Source of the DNA: Hordeum vulgare subsp. vulgare
Taxonomy: Eukaryota; Streptophyta; Magnoliopsida; Poales; Poaceae
Length of the DNA stretch: 64,000 nucleotides
Reading direction: 5' to 3'
NCBI RefSeq assembly: GCF_904849725.1
Contig: NC_058522.1
Span: 337,037,029-337,101,028, forward strand
Below the pieces are notes generated by a model, which saw only the letters and a program-made list of their open reading frames with translations, ran no database searches and was not told where the DNA came from. The position numbers were made by a program, and so were the translations under genes. Each line of letters begins with the position of its first letter. Positions within the stretch are counted from its first letter, which is position 1. Positions 48,401 through 59,622 of the stretch are shown here, one piece after another.

Positions 48401-49423
48401 GGCGATTGCATCAACCTTGGAACCATTTCCTACGCGCATCGTCACTTCATCTTTTGCCAGCCTTCGTCTATTCCGCAGTTCCTGTTTCGAGTTGCAAATA
48501 TGAGCAACAGAACCGGTATCGAATACCCAGGCACTATTACGAGAGCCGGTTAAGTACACATCAATAACATGTATATCAAATATACCTGATTTTTCTTTGG
48601 CCGCCTTCTTATCAGCCAGATACTTGGGGTAGTTGCGCTTCCAGTGACCCATACCCTTGCAATAGTTACACTCTGTTTCAGGCTTAGGTCCAGCTTTGGG
48701 TTTCTTTGTTGCATTGGCAATAGGCTTGCCGCTCTTCTTTGAATTACCCTTCTTGCCTTTGCCATTTCTCTTGAAACTAGTGGTCTTATTCACCATCAAC
48801 ACTTGAAGCTCTTTACGGAGTTCAGACTCTGCGACTTTCAACACCGCAAACAACTCGCCGGGTGACTTGTTCATCCCTTGCATGTTGTAGTTCAACACAA
48901 AGCCTTTATAGCTTGCCGGCAGTGATTGAAGGATTCTGTCAGTGATATCCTCTTGCGGGAGTTCAATCCCTAGCTCAGCTAGACGGTTTGAGTACCCAGA
49001 CATTTTGAGCACATGTTCAGTGACAGACGAGTTCTCCTCCATCTTGCAAGCATAGAATTTATCGGAGGTCTCATACCTCTTGATCCGGGCGTTCTTCTGA
49101 AAGATGAACTTCAACTCCTGGAACATGTCAAATGCTCCATGACGCTCAAAGCGACGTTGAAGTCCCGGTTCTAAGCCATACAAGACTGCACATTGAACTA
49201 CTGAGTAGTCCTCCTTACGTGTTAACCAAGCGTTCTTAACATCCTGGTCAGCCGTAGAGGGTGGCTCATATCCTAGCGCAGCATTAAGGATATAATCCTT
49301 CTTCCCAGCTTGTAAGATTAGCTTAAGATTACGATCCCAGTCTACAAAGTTGCTTCCATCATCTTTCAACTTAGGTTTCTCTAGGAACGTATAAAAATTC
49401 AGGGTGACTGTCGCGTGAGCCAT
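45443..49423 (-). pseudogene. E6 gag-pol polyprotein, single frame with three nonsense codons
   Basis: From ATG at 49423 one frame of 1327 codons runs to 45443 with no frameshift. It is broken only at codons 581 (TGA, 47681-47683), 1132 (TAG, 46028-46030) and 1151 (TAA, 45971-45973). Domains in order: copia Gag (1-230); zinc knuckle near 252-265, whose last Cys is Tyr (CNYCKGMGHWKRNY); protease with WVFDTGS at 300-305; integrase HHCC (439-473) and catalytic D500, D563 and E599; reverse transcriptase with YVDD at 1000-1003; RNase H beginning VKGYVDAS near 1173, with CEAEY and CDNTG following. The order protease-integrase-RT-RNase H defines Ty1/copia. The host tRNA-primed replication cycle takes place in cytoplasmic particles. 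Sequence reads as recently inactivated. Confidence 0.95.
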
Positions 49424-50660
49424 GATCTACAACACAAATATATTCAAACTAGAATTAGACTATGTTCAAGATAATTAGAGTTTAACTTAATCAAATTACT
49501 CGCTAAACTCCCACTCAAAAAGTACATCTCTCTAGTCATTTGAGTGGTTCATGATTCACTTACACTCGCTCAAGTCCGATCATCACGTGAGTTGAGTATA
49601 GTTTCAGTGGTAAGCATCCCTATGCTAATCATATCATCTATATGATTCATGATCGACCTTTCGGTCTCATGTGTTCCGAGGCCATGTCTGCACATGATAG
49701 GCTCGTCAAGCTTAACCCGAGTGTTCCGCGTGTGCAACTGTTTTGCACCCGTTGTATGTGAACGTTGAGTTTATCACACCCGATCACGTGGTGTCTCGAA
49801 ACGACGAACTGTAGCAACGGTGCACAGTCGGGGAGAACACAATTTCGTCTTGAAATTTTAGTGAGAGATCACGTCATAATGCTACCGTCGTTCTAAGAAA
49901 AATAAGGTGCATAAAAGGATTAACATCACATGCAATTCATAAGTGACATGATATGGCCATCATCACGTGCTCCTCGATCCACATCACCAAAGCACCGGCA
50001 CGATCTTCTTGTCACCGGCGCCACACCATGATCTCCATCAACGTGTCGCCATCGGGGTTGTCGTGCTACTCATGCTATTACTACTAAAGCTACATCCTAG
50101 CAAAATAGTAAACGTATCTGCAAGCACAAACGTTAGTTTAAAGACAACCCTATGGCTCCTGCCGGTTGCCGTACCACCGACGTGCAAGTCGATATTATCT
50201 ATTACAACATGATCATCTCATACATCCAATATATCACATCACATCGTTGGCCATATCACATCACAAGCATACCCTGCAAAAACAAGTTAGACGTCCTCTA
50301 ATTTTGTTGTTGCATGTTTTACGTGGTGACCATGGGTATCTAGTAGGATCGCATCTTACTTACGCAAACACCACAATGGAGATATATGAATTGCTATTTA
50401 ACCTTATACAAGGACCTCCTCGGTCAAATCCGATTCAACTAAAGTTGGAGAAACTGACACTTGCCAGTCATCTTTGAGCAACGGGGTTACTCGTAGCGAT
50501 GAAACCAGTCTCTCGTAAGCGTACGAGTAATGTCGGTCCAAGCCGCTTTAATCCAACAATACCGCAGAATCAAGAAAAACTAAGGAGGGCAGCAAAACGC
50601 ACATCACCTCCCACAAAAAAATTTGTGTTCTACTCGAGAAGAAATCAACGCATGAACCTA
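49424..50660 (-). other. E6 untranslated leader
   Basis: About 1.2 kb between the 5' LTR and the gag ATG, with no coding frame of its own that I can support. BARE-type elements have a long leader containing packaging signals. Short plus-strand ORFs here (49967-50477) are chance. Confidence 0.7.
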
Positions 50661-50673
50661 GCTCATGATGCCA
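50661..50673 (-). other. E6 primer-binding site
   Basis: On the element strand the sequence is TGGCATCATGAGC, one base inside the 5' LTR. It corresponds to the initiator-Met tRNA site (TGGTATCA...) of BARE/Angela elements. Confidence 0.8.
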
Positions 50674-50674
50674 C

Positions 50675-52499
50675 TGTTGGGGAACGTCGCATGGGAAACA
50701 AAAATTTTCCTACGCGCACGAAGACCTATCATGGTGATGTCCATCTATGAGAGGGGATATTCGATCTACGTACCCTTGTAGATCACACAGAAGAAGTGTT
50801 AGTGAACACGATTGATGTAGTGGAACGTCCTCACGTCCCTCGATCCGCCCCGCGAACCGTCCTGCGATCAGTCCCATGATCTAGTGCCGAACGGACGGCA
50901 CCTCCGCGGTCAGCACACGTACAACTCGACGATGATCTCGGCCTTCTTGATCCAGCAAGAGAGACGGGGAGGTAGATGAGTTCTCCGACAGCGTGACGAC
51001 GCTCCGGAGGTTGGTGGTGATCTAATCTCAGCAGGGCTCCGCCCGAGCTCCGCAGAAACGCGATCTAGAGGTAAAACCGTGGAGATATGTGGTCGGGCTG
51101 CCGTGCCAAAGTTGTCTCAAATCAGCCCTAAAACCTCCGTATATATAGGGGGAAGAGGGGGAGCCTTGCCATGGGGTCCAAGGACCCCCAAGGGGGTCGG
51201 CCGAGCCAAGGGGGGGGGGGAATCCTCCCCTTCCAAACCGAATCCAGCTAGGTTTGGAAGGAGGAGTCCTTCCCCTTTTTCCCACCTCCTCTTTTTTTTC
51301 TTTTCTCTTTGATTTTCTTCCTATGGCGCATAGGGCCTTCTTGGGCTGTCCCACCAGCCCACTAAGGGCTGGTGCGCCACCCCAAAGGCCTATGGGCTTC
51401 CCCAGGGTGGGTTGCCCCCCCCCCTGGTGAACACCCGGAACCCATTCGTCATTCCCGGTACATTCGTGGTAACTCCAAAAACCTTCCGGTAATCAAATGA
51501 GGTCATCCTATATATCAATCTTCGTTTCCGGACCATTCTGGAAACCCTCGTGACGTCTGTGATCTCATCCAGGACTCCGAACAACATTCGGTAACCAACC
51601 ATATAACTCAAATACGCATAAAACAACGTCGAACCTTAAGTGTGCAGACCCTGCGGGTTCGAGAACTATGTAGACATGACCCGAGTGACTCCTCGGTCAA
51701 TATCCAATAGCGGGACCTGGATGCCCATATTGGATCCCACATATTCTACGAAGATCTTATCGTTTGAACCTCAGTGCCAAGGATTCATATAATCCCGTAT
51801 GTCATTCCCTTTGTCCTTCGGTATGTTACTTGCCTGAGATTCGATCGTCAGTATCCGCATACCTATTTCAATCTCGTTTACCGGAAAGTCTCTTTACTCG
51901 TTCCGTAATACAAGATCCCGCAACTTACACTAAGTCACATTGCTTGCAAGGCTTGTGTGTGATGTTGTATTACCGAGTGGGCCCCGAGATACCTCTCCGT
52001 CACACGGAGTGACAAATCCCAGTCTCGATCCATACTAACTCAACGAACACCTTCGGAGATACCTGTAGAGCATCTTTATAGTCACCCAGTTACGTTGTGA
52101 CATTTGATACACACAAAGGATTCCTCCAGTGTCAGTGAGTTATATGATCTCATGGTCATAGGAACAAATACTTGACACGCAGAAAACAGTAGCAACAAAA
52201 TGACACGATCAACATGCTACGTCTATTAGTTTGGGTCTAGTCCATCACGTCATTCTCCTAATGACGTGATCCAGTTATCAAGCAACAACACCTTGTTTAT
52301 AATCAGAAGACCCTGACTATCTTTGATCAACTGGCTAGCCAACTAGAGGCTTGCTAGGGACAGTGTTTTATCTATGTATCCACACATGTATATAAGTCTT
52401 CATTCAATACAATTATAGCATGGATAATAAACGATTATCTTGATACAGGAATTATAATAATAACCTATGTATTATTGCCTCTAGGGCATAATTCCAACA
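50675..52499 (-). repeat. E6 5' LTR (1825 bp)
   Basis: Begins TGTTGGGGAACGTCG and ends CATAATTCCAACA at 52499, followed by the GGCAT duplication. A TATATATA box is at 51140-51147. It lacks the 36-bp tandem duplication of the left LTR and has a longer G run (51210-51220). Confidence 0.95.
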
Positions 52500-52504
52500 G
52501 GCAT

Positions 52505-55447
52505 TAGTGGCACTCGACGGGGTTTTCACAAAACCTTTGAAATCAATTATATGTTGCCATCATCATGCACATGCTCTTACTATGCGTAGAACTACTGTCT
52601 ACTTGTCAACATATATTAGCGTGACCCTCACAGGGGGTTGGATCATGCTCAAATGCAATAGATCCCGAGGAGCCATCGGGTAACACCATATCGATGATTT
52701 ACCGAATACTCATGATCATATGCAACGGAAATATTACTCTACTTGTCATGCAAATAATATTTGCTCAATCATGGTCAAAGGACTGCTTGCCTTGATCTGC
52801 TAGGTATCCGGGGTCTTTGAGTGCAACTACTTTGTCGAACGCGGAATCTATCGTCGTAAGGATAGTAATAAAATAAGTAGCTCACTCAATAACAAAGCAC
52901 AAACTCACTTTAAAAATATTATCCTATTCTGATAAATATATAATATAATTTTAAAAATATTTGTCTCTCATTTTAATGAAAAGATTATTTTTAAAGTCCA
53001 ATTAACATGAGCTAAAATATTCAAAATAAGCCTTTTAATTATAACTATGCAGAAATGTTTTTTGCAAAATTAGTATAACAACTCTATTAAATTCTACACA
53101 TTTTTAGAAGATTTATGGTGGAAAAATATTTAAATTTGGTTAAATATTTAAATCTACAAAAATCATTTAGAATCAGAAACAAAATAAATACAAAAAGGGG
53201 CTAACCCCAGGCCTCGCTCGGCCAGTAGCTGGGCCGGCCCAACTGGTCAACCGACAAGTTAGCTAACCAGCCGCCCAGGCGCGCACGCCGTCAGGTTTAA
53301 ACCTGACACACGGGCCCTTGCGATCAGCGGCACAGAGAGGAGAGAGGGGGAGAGACTGGCCACCGGCAGGTGGGGCATGCCTGTCGGGGTCGTCTTCCTC
53401 CTCTGGACAGAGAGGAGGGGAGGCACGCCGGCGGCGATATCGACGCCCTCGCGTCCCAACGATGACAGGAAGGGAACCAGCGCATCGCCGCCTACCTATT
53501 GGTCGTCGAAGGAATGATGGGGAGGCCCTGTGTTTTATACGACGAGGTGGGCGCGGTGGAGGTGCTATGGGAGGTGGTTGAACTGGGTGTTATGGGCAGG
53601 GAAATGCTCGGGGAAGTGGTGGAGAATATCCCTGAGCTCACTACAGTCACAGAGAAGGTGAGAGCAGCGCGAGAGCTATCTGTAGCCCGAGATCAACGGA
53701 GCTCCGAAGCGGCGGGGCGTCGGTCGATATCGAGCACTCGAGCTCTTTGTGCCAGAATGGGGTGGTTGGGGCCTCGATTGAGGTTCTAGAGGTGATGTGT
53801 GAGGGTGCTGGAGCAAGGGGAGGCCTATTTATAGGCCAGCAACGGTGCACCATGTAGGAGCGCGCTGGTGGATTCACCGCGGCTGCTGGAGAGGGTGAGG
53901 GAGCTCGGGGTCGATACCACGGTTTGCGTAGGTGGTGTGAGACCACAGAGACTCAACGAGATAGAGGGGGACGTGGCGCACGAGAGATGCGTGGCCACAT
54001 TCTTATGGCCGAATCTGGCACGTGCGGGTACGCGTTGCCCTGGCCAGCAGAAGGGGGAGGAGGGGCCCTGAGGCTGCCCTGATTCAGGTGGGTTGTCGGA
54101 GACATGGTGAGACACTGAGGGGAGGTGAGAACCATCCGGGGCTGGCCTCCTTTTCCTCGGGTGCGCCCTGTAGCGCGCCCAAAGCGCAGTTTTGGCATGC
54201 CACGACATGCTGGAGCGCTCTGGGGTGCTTTGGCTGTGTCTGACGTGTCCGGGGGTTAGGTTAGATACTCCTAAGCCATTTGAGAGCCAATGGTCTCACT
54301 TCTGGTCAAAGGGAGAGCCTGGAGAGGAGATGCCAGTCTTGAGGCAGAAACTATAATGGAGATTTTGGCTCTTCTGCTTGGAACCAGAGAGGGGCCACTC
54401 GTCTGCAGTTGAGGAGTGGTGCTGGTAACCTGCACTAAGATTTTAGTGGAAAGGGTGTGGGCGTAGATGGGGTTAAGTGATGTTTGACCATATTGGCAGA
54501 AGGTGCTCGACAGGTGTTTGGGGCAATTAACCTCCACCACTCGTGCTGAGAGTTAACATGATTGGGTTTGACGCAAAAATAGGAAGCTCCACCAAATTTG
54601 AGCCCCATTAGACAAGCTTGGCAGTGTAAACTTGAAATCACACCCAATTGGGCAGTACTGACCTTTCAAATGGGAATGTGGGTAAATAAATCCCCATAAA
54701 TTCAATTTTTGGTATGGACTCCTCATTTGGAGTGTTGAGCACTCCTGCAAAGTTTCCAGCCATTTGGACAAACTTTGCTACGCAGAGTTTCTACAACTTG
54801 ATTTTGGACAGAGAGGGTTTTAGGATTATTTGGTGAACCAAATCACCTTGAAATGAGGTTAAACTTGGTATGAACACCTAATATAGCTTGGTAATCATGC
54901 TGGAATTTTCTTGGGATTTATTGGATCAAGACATAGAGAATAGGTTTTCAAGGATTGGCTCAAATATTTTGAACATAAATAGGGGTTGAAAATCTTGTGT
55001 ATGTAAAATATATGTCCTCTCAGTATCTCCAAATTTTCTCATATTTTTCTAAGGCAGAAAAATAATTTTCCATACTGAAACATCATTTCTGGCCTCAGAA
55101 AAGGACATGAAAATAAAATAGAAAAATATTTTATAAAATAAATGTTTTATAATTTTGGTGAGTTAAAATAGTGCTACAACCAGAATACAATCTTTGGGTG
55201 AAGGCACACCCTTGAAATCATGGACTTGTAGTGCAAACCCAAAGCAATGTTTTGAAATAGTCAAAAATGAGAAAAAGGTTTTTGTGGAAATATCATGTTT
55301 TTAAAATACTGTTTTTGGATCCACTCGTGCAAGCATACATACAAACAATGGCAATCATGGCACTCATAGCACTTTCTTAAAAAGTTTCAATAAACTCAGA
55401 TTTTTGAAGAGGCTACAATTGTAGTAAGGTAAAAATAGGGTGTGACA
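52505..55447 (-). repeat. E5 3' LTR, second segment
   Basis: This continues the E5 LTR after E6. Its first 1.7 kb aligns with 62057-63750 of the right LTR. The last 1.2 kb (54210-55447) has no partner in the window because the right LTR is interrupted at 63759. It ends ...ATAGGGTGTGACA. The GC-rich part (53200-54210) yields ORFs on both strands that are not genes. Confidence 0.85.
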
Positions 55448-55463
55448 CACCTATCCCCCTTAC
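55448..55463 (-). other. E5 polypurine tract
   Basis: The plus-strand CACCTATCCCCCTTAC reads GTAAGGGGGATAGGTG on the element strand, directly before the 3' LTR start TGTCACACCC. Confidence 0.75.
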
Positions 55464-56600
55464 AAGAATCTCGTCCCCGAGATTCCTAAGCTAGGTGCTA
55501 AAAAGGTACGGAAATTCGGATCAGAGATATTCTTCACGCTCCCATGTTGCTTCTGCTTCGGTGTGGTTGCTCCACTGAACCTTGAAGTACTTGATGGTGC
55601 GGCTCCTGGTACAACGCTCGGCTTTGTCCAGGATGCGAATCGGCCTCTCGCGTTAAGTGAGGTCTGGTTGAAGGTCAATGGCTTGATGGTCAATGTCCTT
55701 ATAAAGATCTGGATGATTTGGCGCTTGCAGGCACTTCCGAAGTTGTGACACGTGGAAGATGTTGTGCACACCCGAAAGTTCCGGAGGTAGCTCCAACTGG
55801 TAAGCAACTTCTCCACGCCATGTAATAATCTTAAAAGGTCTAATGAACCTTGGAGCAAGCTTCCCCTTGACGTGGAAATGCTTGGTCCCCATGAGAGGTG
55901 TGATGCGGAGGTACACCTGGTGTTCGAGGTTGAATTCCACTTCTCTGCGGCGAGAATCCGCATAGCTCTTCTGTCTCGACTTGGCTGCTTTCAGGTGTCG
56001 CCTGACAAGTTGCACCTTGTATTCTACTTCACGAAGAACATCTGGCCCGAATATCAATCCTTCACCAGTTTCGGACCAGTTGAGCAGGGTGGGGCACTTC
56101 CGTCCATATAGAACTTCAAATGGGGCCATCTGGAGACTGGACTGATAGCTGTTGTTGTAGGAGAACTCAACGAATGGGAGACAGTCTTCCCATTTGGTCC
56201 GATGTGCTAAGACACAAGCGAATGGGAGCATATACTCAAGTATCTGATTCACTCGCTTCGTCTGCCCGCCCGTTCGCGGGTGGGAGGCGGTGCTGAAAGA
56301 GAGCTTGGTTCCTAGAGCTTCTTGGAACTTCTTCCAGAATCTTTAGGTGAACTGCATGCCTCGGTCAGATACAATTTCCTTTGGAACTCCTTGGAGGCTC
56401 ACAATACGCTCAACGTAGAGACTTTCCAGCTTGTCACCACCATAAGTGGTTCTCAGCCTTGACACGCTGGCACACATCGCATTTGGCGATATACGAAGCT
56501 ATTTCCCTCTTCATGCCATGCCACGAGAACCTTTCCCGCGGGTCTTGATACATCTTGGTCCCACCGGGGTGAATTGAGTAGGGTGTATCATGGGCTTCTT
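55464..56600 (-). pseudogene. E5 integrase and chromodomain, with internal deletion
   Basis: From right to left on the minus strand: an H2C2 zinc-binding part (HDTPYSIHPGG ... CDVCQRVKAEN, 56450-56600); a core that starts abruptly at TTYGGDKLESLYVERIV with the second catalytic Asp in VSDRG; a core end plus C-terminal domain (55653-56252, including FVEFSYNNSYQSSL and VHNIFHVSQLRKC); and a chromodomain (IKYFKVQWSNHTEAEATWE). About 55 residues between KAEN and TTYGG are missing compared with relatives, including the first catalytic Asp. A TAG lies near 56344 and a TGA in the chromodomain. The fragment is separated from the RNase H part by a TRIM insertion. Confidence 0.85.
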
Positions 56601-56664
56601 TGTGATAGCCTGGCTTATTAGGGATGATAGACTACTCATATCAATAAGGAATTCCTTCTTTTCT

Positions 56665-56760
56665 GGGAGCCTATTCAAACAGAACTCCCAGGTTAAGCGT
56701 GCTTGGCTTGGAGTAGTTCTAGGATGGGTGACCGACCGGGAAGTTGATCCCGGGTGCGCA
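56665..56760 (+). promoter_or_regulatory. 5S rRNA-derived segment of Cassandra left LTR (pol III promoter)
   Basis: CAGAACTCCC, GGTTAAGCGTGCTTGG (56691-56706, box A region) and TAGGATGGGTGACC (56720-56733, box C region) match the internal promoter of plant 5S rRNA genes. The 5' third of 5S is poorly preserved, so this is not a functional rRNA gene. It would direct RNA polymerase III transcription if TFIIIA still binds. Confidence 0.9.
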
Positions 56761-57124
56761 TGAGTGAAGACAAAGTGCGTAGAAAATACTAGTATTGATA
56801 TGTGGGGCCAGTCTAGATCCTGCCAGGAGTAACGACCGTCGGCCGGTGTGTCCCGGGTGTTACAAGTTTGGTATCAGAGCTGACCCTCGCTGTTACACGG
56901 ATGTTTCCTAACAGGTGTGCGGTCATGTTGTTCATGACATTTGCGACCCAACGTGGCACACGGAATGGTACATGTACTGGATTGGATGCATAGACATTTG
57001 TACCAAGAGGGAACGCTCCTGTGGCCCGACGAGGACGTCGGTTCCTCTGAGTGGTGGTGTATGTGATAGCTTGGCTTATTAGGGATGATAGACTACTCAT
57101 ATCAATAAGGAATTCCTTCTTTTT

Positions 57125-57221
57125 CGGGAGCCCATTCGAACAGAACTCCCAGGTTAAGCGTGCTTGGCTTGGAGTAGTTCTAGGATGGGTGACCGGCCGG
57201 GAAATAGATCCCGGGTGCGCA
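57125..57221 (+). promoter_or_regulatory. 5S rRNA-derived segment of Cassandra right LTR
   Basis: Second copy of the 5S-like segment. Box A region is at 57152-57167 and box C region at 57181-57194. The 57 bp from AACAGAACTCCC to GGGTGACCG are identical in both LTRs, although the LTRs differ at about 20 other positions by my count. Confidence 0.9.
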
Positions 57222-57330
57222 TGAGTGAGGACAAAGTGTGCAGAAAAGACTAGTATTGATATGTGGGGCCATTCTAGATCCCGCCAGGAGTAAGGACCGC
57301 TGGCGGGTGTGTCCGGGGCGTTACATTCTT

Positions 57331-58023
57331 GCAGGATTAACTTCTTGAGTTCAGCCTTGTTGGGTACGCATAAACATTTCCCAAACCACATCACTCCTTG
57401 CTCATCCACTGAGAATTATGGGGCTTTGCCCTCCTGGATCTTCTTCTTGATGCCTTCAGTGCACTGGTGTCCCTTCTGGGCCTCTTTGATGTCGTGTGCG
57501 AGAGTGGGTTTGACTTTGAGGTTAGCTAGGGATCTTGGTTCAACTAGCTCAAAACCTAAGCTGTCCAGCTCCTCATATAAGGCGGGTAGACTTTCCTTGA
57601 GCATAGCATTCAAGGTGCAGGCCTTCCGGCTTAAGGCATCGGCCACCACATTGCCCTTAGCGGGGTGGTACTGAATGTTGAGGTCGTAGTCTTTGATCAC
57701 CTCCAACCATCTTCGCTGCCTCATATTCAACTCCCTTTGAGTAAAAATATACTTAAGACTCATGTGGTCGGTGTATATTTCACAACGCTCCCCCAGAAGG
57801 TAATGTCGCCATGTCTACTGCTGCCAACTCAAGGTCATGAGTGCCGTAGTTCTCCTCATGCGGGCGCAGTTGCCATGACAGGTAAGCCACGACCCTTTCG
57901 TCTTGTATTAGGACACCATTGAGCCCGGTTCTTGAGGCATCACAGTATATCACAAACTCCTTGCTGATATCCAGAGTAGCCAGTACCGGGGTGGTAGTCA
58001 GTCTCTTCTTCCGATAGGCAATT
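57331..58023 (-). pseudogene. E5 RNase H and connector region of pol
   Basis: On the minus strand the RNase H domain starts at [19 protein letters not shown] near 58020 and includes [16 protein letters not shown] frame change near 57800 precedes [21 protein letters not shown] and VVADALSRK (57416-57763). The connector MWFGKCLCVPNKAELK near 57380 leads to the Cassandra insertion. The RT domain that should precede RNase H is absent: protease sequence is joined directly to it at about 58015-58025. Confidence 0.85.
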
Positions 58024-58400
58024 GACCTGAGGAACTTGAGTGGAGGTAGGCTCAGGGACATACTTGTCTTTGACCCCTTGGTCACTCATCATGGTAATAG
58101 CCCTTTTGGCACAATCCAGTATGCTTTGGTGTCTGGCCACCCAATCCATACCAAGGATCATGTTCCAGCCTTGTGACTTAATGACGATGAGATCTGCTAT
58201 GAAGCTTATCCCATTAATGTTAATCCGGACTACTCTACATCCTAGGTTGGTCCTTAGCACTGCTCCCGGGGTATGCACTGCCATTTTCCCATTAAGGAGA
58301 GTAGGCTTCAAACCACACTTTTCCGCAAACTTTTGGGTGACAAAAAGTGCAAAGCACCACAATCAAACAATACTATTGCTGGGGTGGAGTTGACGAGCAA
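58024..58400 (-). pseudogene. E5 aspartic protease domain, fused to RNase H by RT deletion
   Basis: The active-site region VLFDCGALHFLSP is at about 58330-58375 in one frame, and the remainder continues in another (KFAEKCGLKP, GMDWVARHQSILDC). This is the RVP_2 retropepsin form found in chromoviruses. The frame then runs [10 protein letters not shown] and meets RNase H sequence in a different register. In relatives about 1 kb of RT lies at that point. The protease would process Gag-Pol. Confidence 0.85.
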
Positions 58401-59622
58401 CATACCCAGAATGCAGTCCGGGTCTTCGTGGGCTTCTTCTGCGGAGATGTGATTCACGCGTCCCCTGCTGTGATACTGCTGGTTGCGGGGAGCTTGGTTC
58501 CTGCCTGGTGCTCCATGACCTTGACCTTGATTTGGTGCATTGGGCGTTGTGCATCGGGCTTCTTGTTGGGGCGCTGCCTCGAGTAGTGCCCGGTCTGACC
58601 ACATCCAAAGCAGGTAACCTGCCTTGGAATGTTGGGCTTAACCCCACTGCTGTTGGGCGGATTGACCGTTGGCTTGGGGTTGGCATGCTACTGGGGCTGG
58701 TAGTTCTGGCGGAACGTTGGCGCCTTATACTGTTGTTGCCGATAGCTGGGTTTTGCTGGGGCGGATTGCCACGGACGTGCCTTCTGGTTACTAGAACCTG
58801 CATTACCCATCAACATACACTTGCGGGTGTAATCCATCACACAATGCTTATCCTCTAGCATAAGGGCCTTGTTTACCAGATCGCAGAAGGTCCGGCATTC
58901 ACACACAACAAGCTGATACTGAAGTGAATGCTGGAGTCCTTCCATGAAGCGTTCCACCTTCGCAACATCGGTGTTGACGTCTTCTCGTGCATACCGTGAC
59001 AAAAGGTTAAACTTCTGCACGTACACCTTGACGGTTCCACTACCTTGCCTCAGAGCTCGGAATTCCCGCTTCTTAATGGTCATCATTCCAGGGGGAATGT
59101 GAGAAGCGCGGAATCCTTTCTTGTAGTCAGTCCATGAGGTAGCATGTCCTGCCCGCATGATCTGGAACCCGTCCCACCAAACCGTGGTTGTGCCTCCGAG
59201 ACAGTGAGAAACATAAAGGACTTTCTCATGGTGCATTTGACCAGCGCGAGGAGGTCTTCAATGGTGCGGATCCAGTCATCGACATCAAACGGTTCAGTTG
59301 TCTCCGTGAATATGGGAGGCGTAGTATTCATAAACTCGGACAAAGTGGAGCGATTGTTTCCATTTCCGTTTTGCGGAAGATTCTTCACTAAGACTTGAGC
59401 CAGCTGTTGGATGGAGGCATTGTTGGCTTGACGTTTCTCTCAGAGAGCCTGGTGGAATTGAGTCACGATCATTCTCTCCGGAGGAGGCGGTGGCGGGGGA
59501 ATGTCGCCTTACTGCTGCACGGGATGTTCTCCAGCTTGGGCAAACCCACTAGTTCCTCCCTGCTGGCTCGAAGTGCCAGTGCTGCGGTTGCCAAAGGTGC
59601 TCGTGCGGGTAGAAATCACCAT
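58401..59622 (-). pseudogene. E5 gag with zinc knuckle, frameshifted
   Basis: The start is ATG at 59620-59622 (MVISTRTSTFGNRS), chosen because it opens the gag frame after the leader. Two stops follow within 70 codons (near 59511 and 59445). The Retrotrans_gag core is at 58900-59240 (TTTVWWDGFQIMRAG, WTDYKKGFRASHIPPGMM, LRQGSGTVKVYVQKFNLL) after a frame change near 59225. The zinc knuckle near 58600-58640 reads CFGCGQTGHYSRQR, with Arg instead of the final Cys. Gag assembles the particle; this copy is dead. Confidence 0.8.

Larger units (their letters stand above)
43536..52499 (-). mobile_element. E6: complete BARE/WIS/Angela-type Ty1/copia retrotransposon
   Basis: The 8964-bp element has two LTRs, a primer-binding site, one long gag-pol frame and a polypurine tract. 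It is flanked by the perfect 5-bp duplication GGCAT (43531-43535 and 52500-52504). When it is removed the E5 LTR is continuous and matches the right LTR across the junction (GGGCATTAGTGGCAC at 62053). Gag-pol protein motifs and LTR termini (TGTTGGAATTATGCCC on the minus strand) identify the BARE/WIS/Angela group. It is the youngest-looking complete element in the window. Confidence 0.96.
56601..57325 (+). mobile_element. Cassandra-type TRIM retrotransposon with 5S-rRNA-derived LTRs
   Basis: Two 264-bp direct repeats (56601-56864 and 57062-57325) start TGTGATAGC, end GTTACA and flank 197 bp. A perfect primer-binding site TGGTATCAGAGC is at 56869-56880 and a purine-rich GAGTGGTGGTG precedes the second repeat. 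TTCTT flanks both sides (56596-56600 and 57326-57330). Each LTR carries a 5S rRNA-like stretch of about 95 bp in sense orientation. Terminal repeats in direct orientation, tiny size, no coding capacity and the 5S segment are the defining traits of Cassandra TRIMs. Mobility would require proteins from other elements. It sits inside E5 pol, within the sequence before the H2C2 zinc finger. Confidence 0.95.

Noticed and set aside
55460..55963. 167-codon minus-strand ORF as a separate protein
   Set aside because: It is an alternative frame of the integrase C-terminus and chromodomain, whose motifs are in another frame.
56665..56760. Functional 5S rRNA gene
   Set aside because: Only the promoter-bearing two thirds are preserved, and the copy sits in paired LTRs with PBS and target duplication, so it is a retrotransposon component.
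56813..57409. 198-codon minus-strand ORF
   Set aside because: It runs across the Cassandra LTR in antisense and into E5 pol. Only the last residues near 57330-57409 belong to a real domain.
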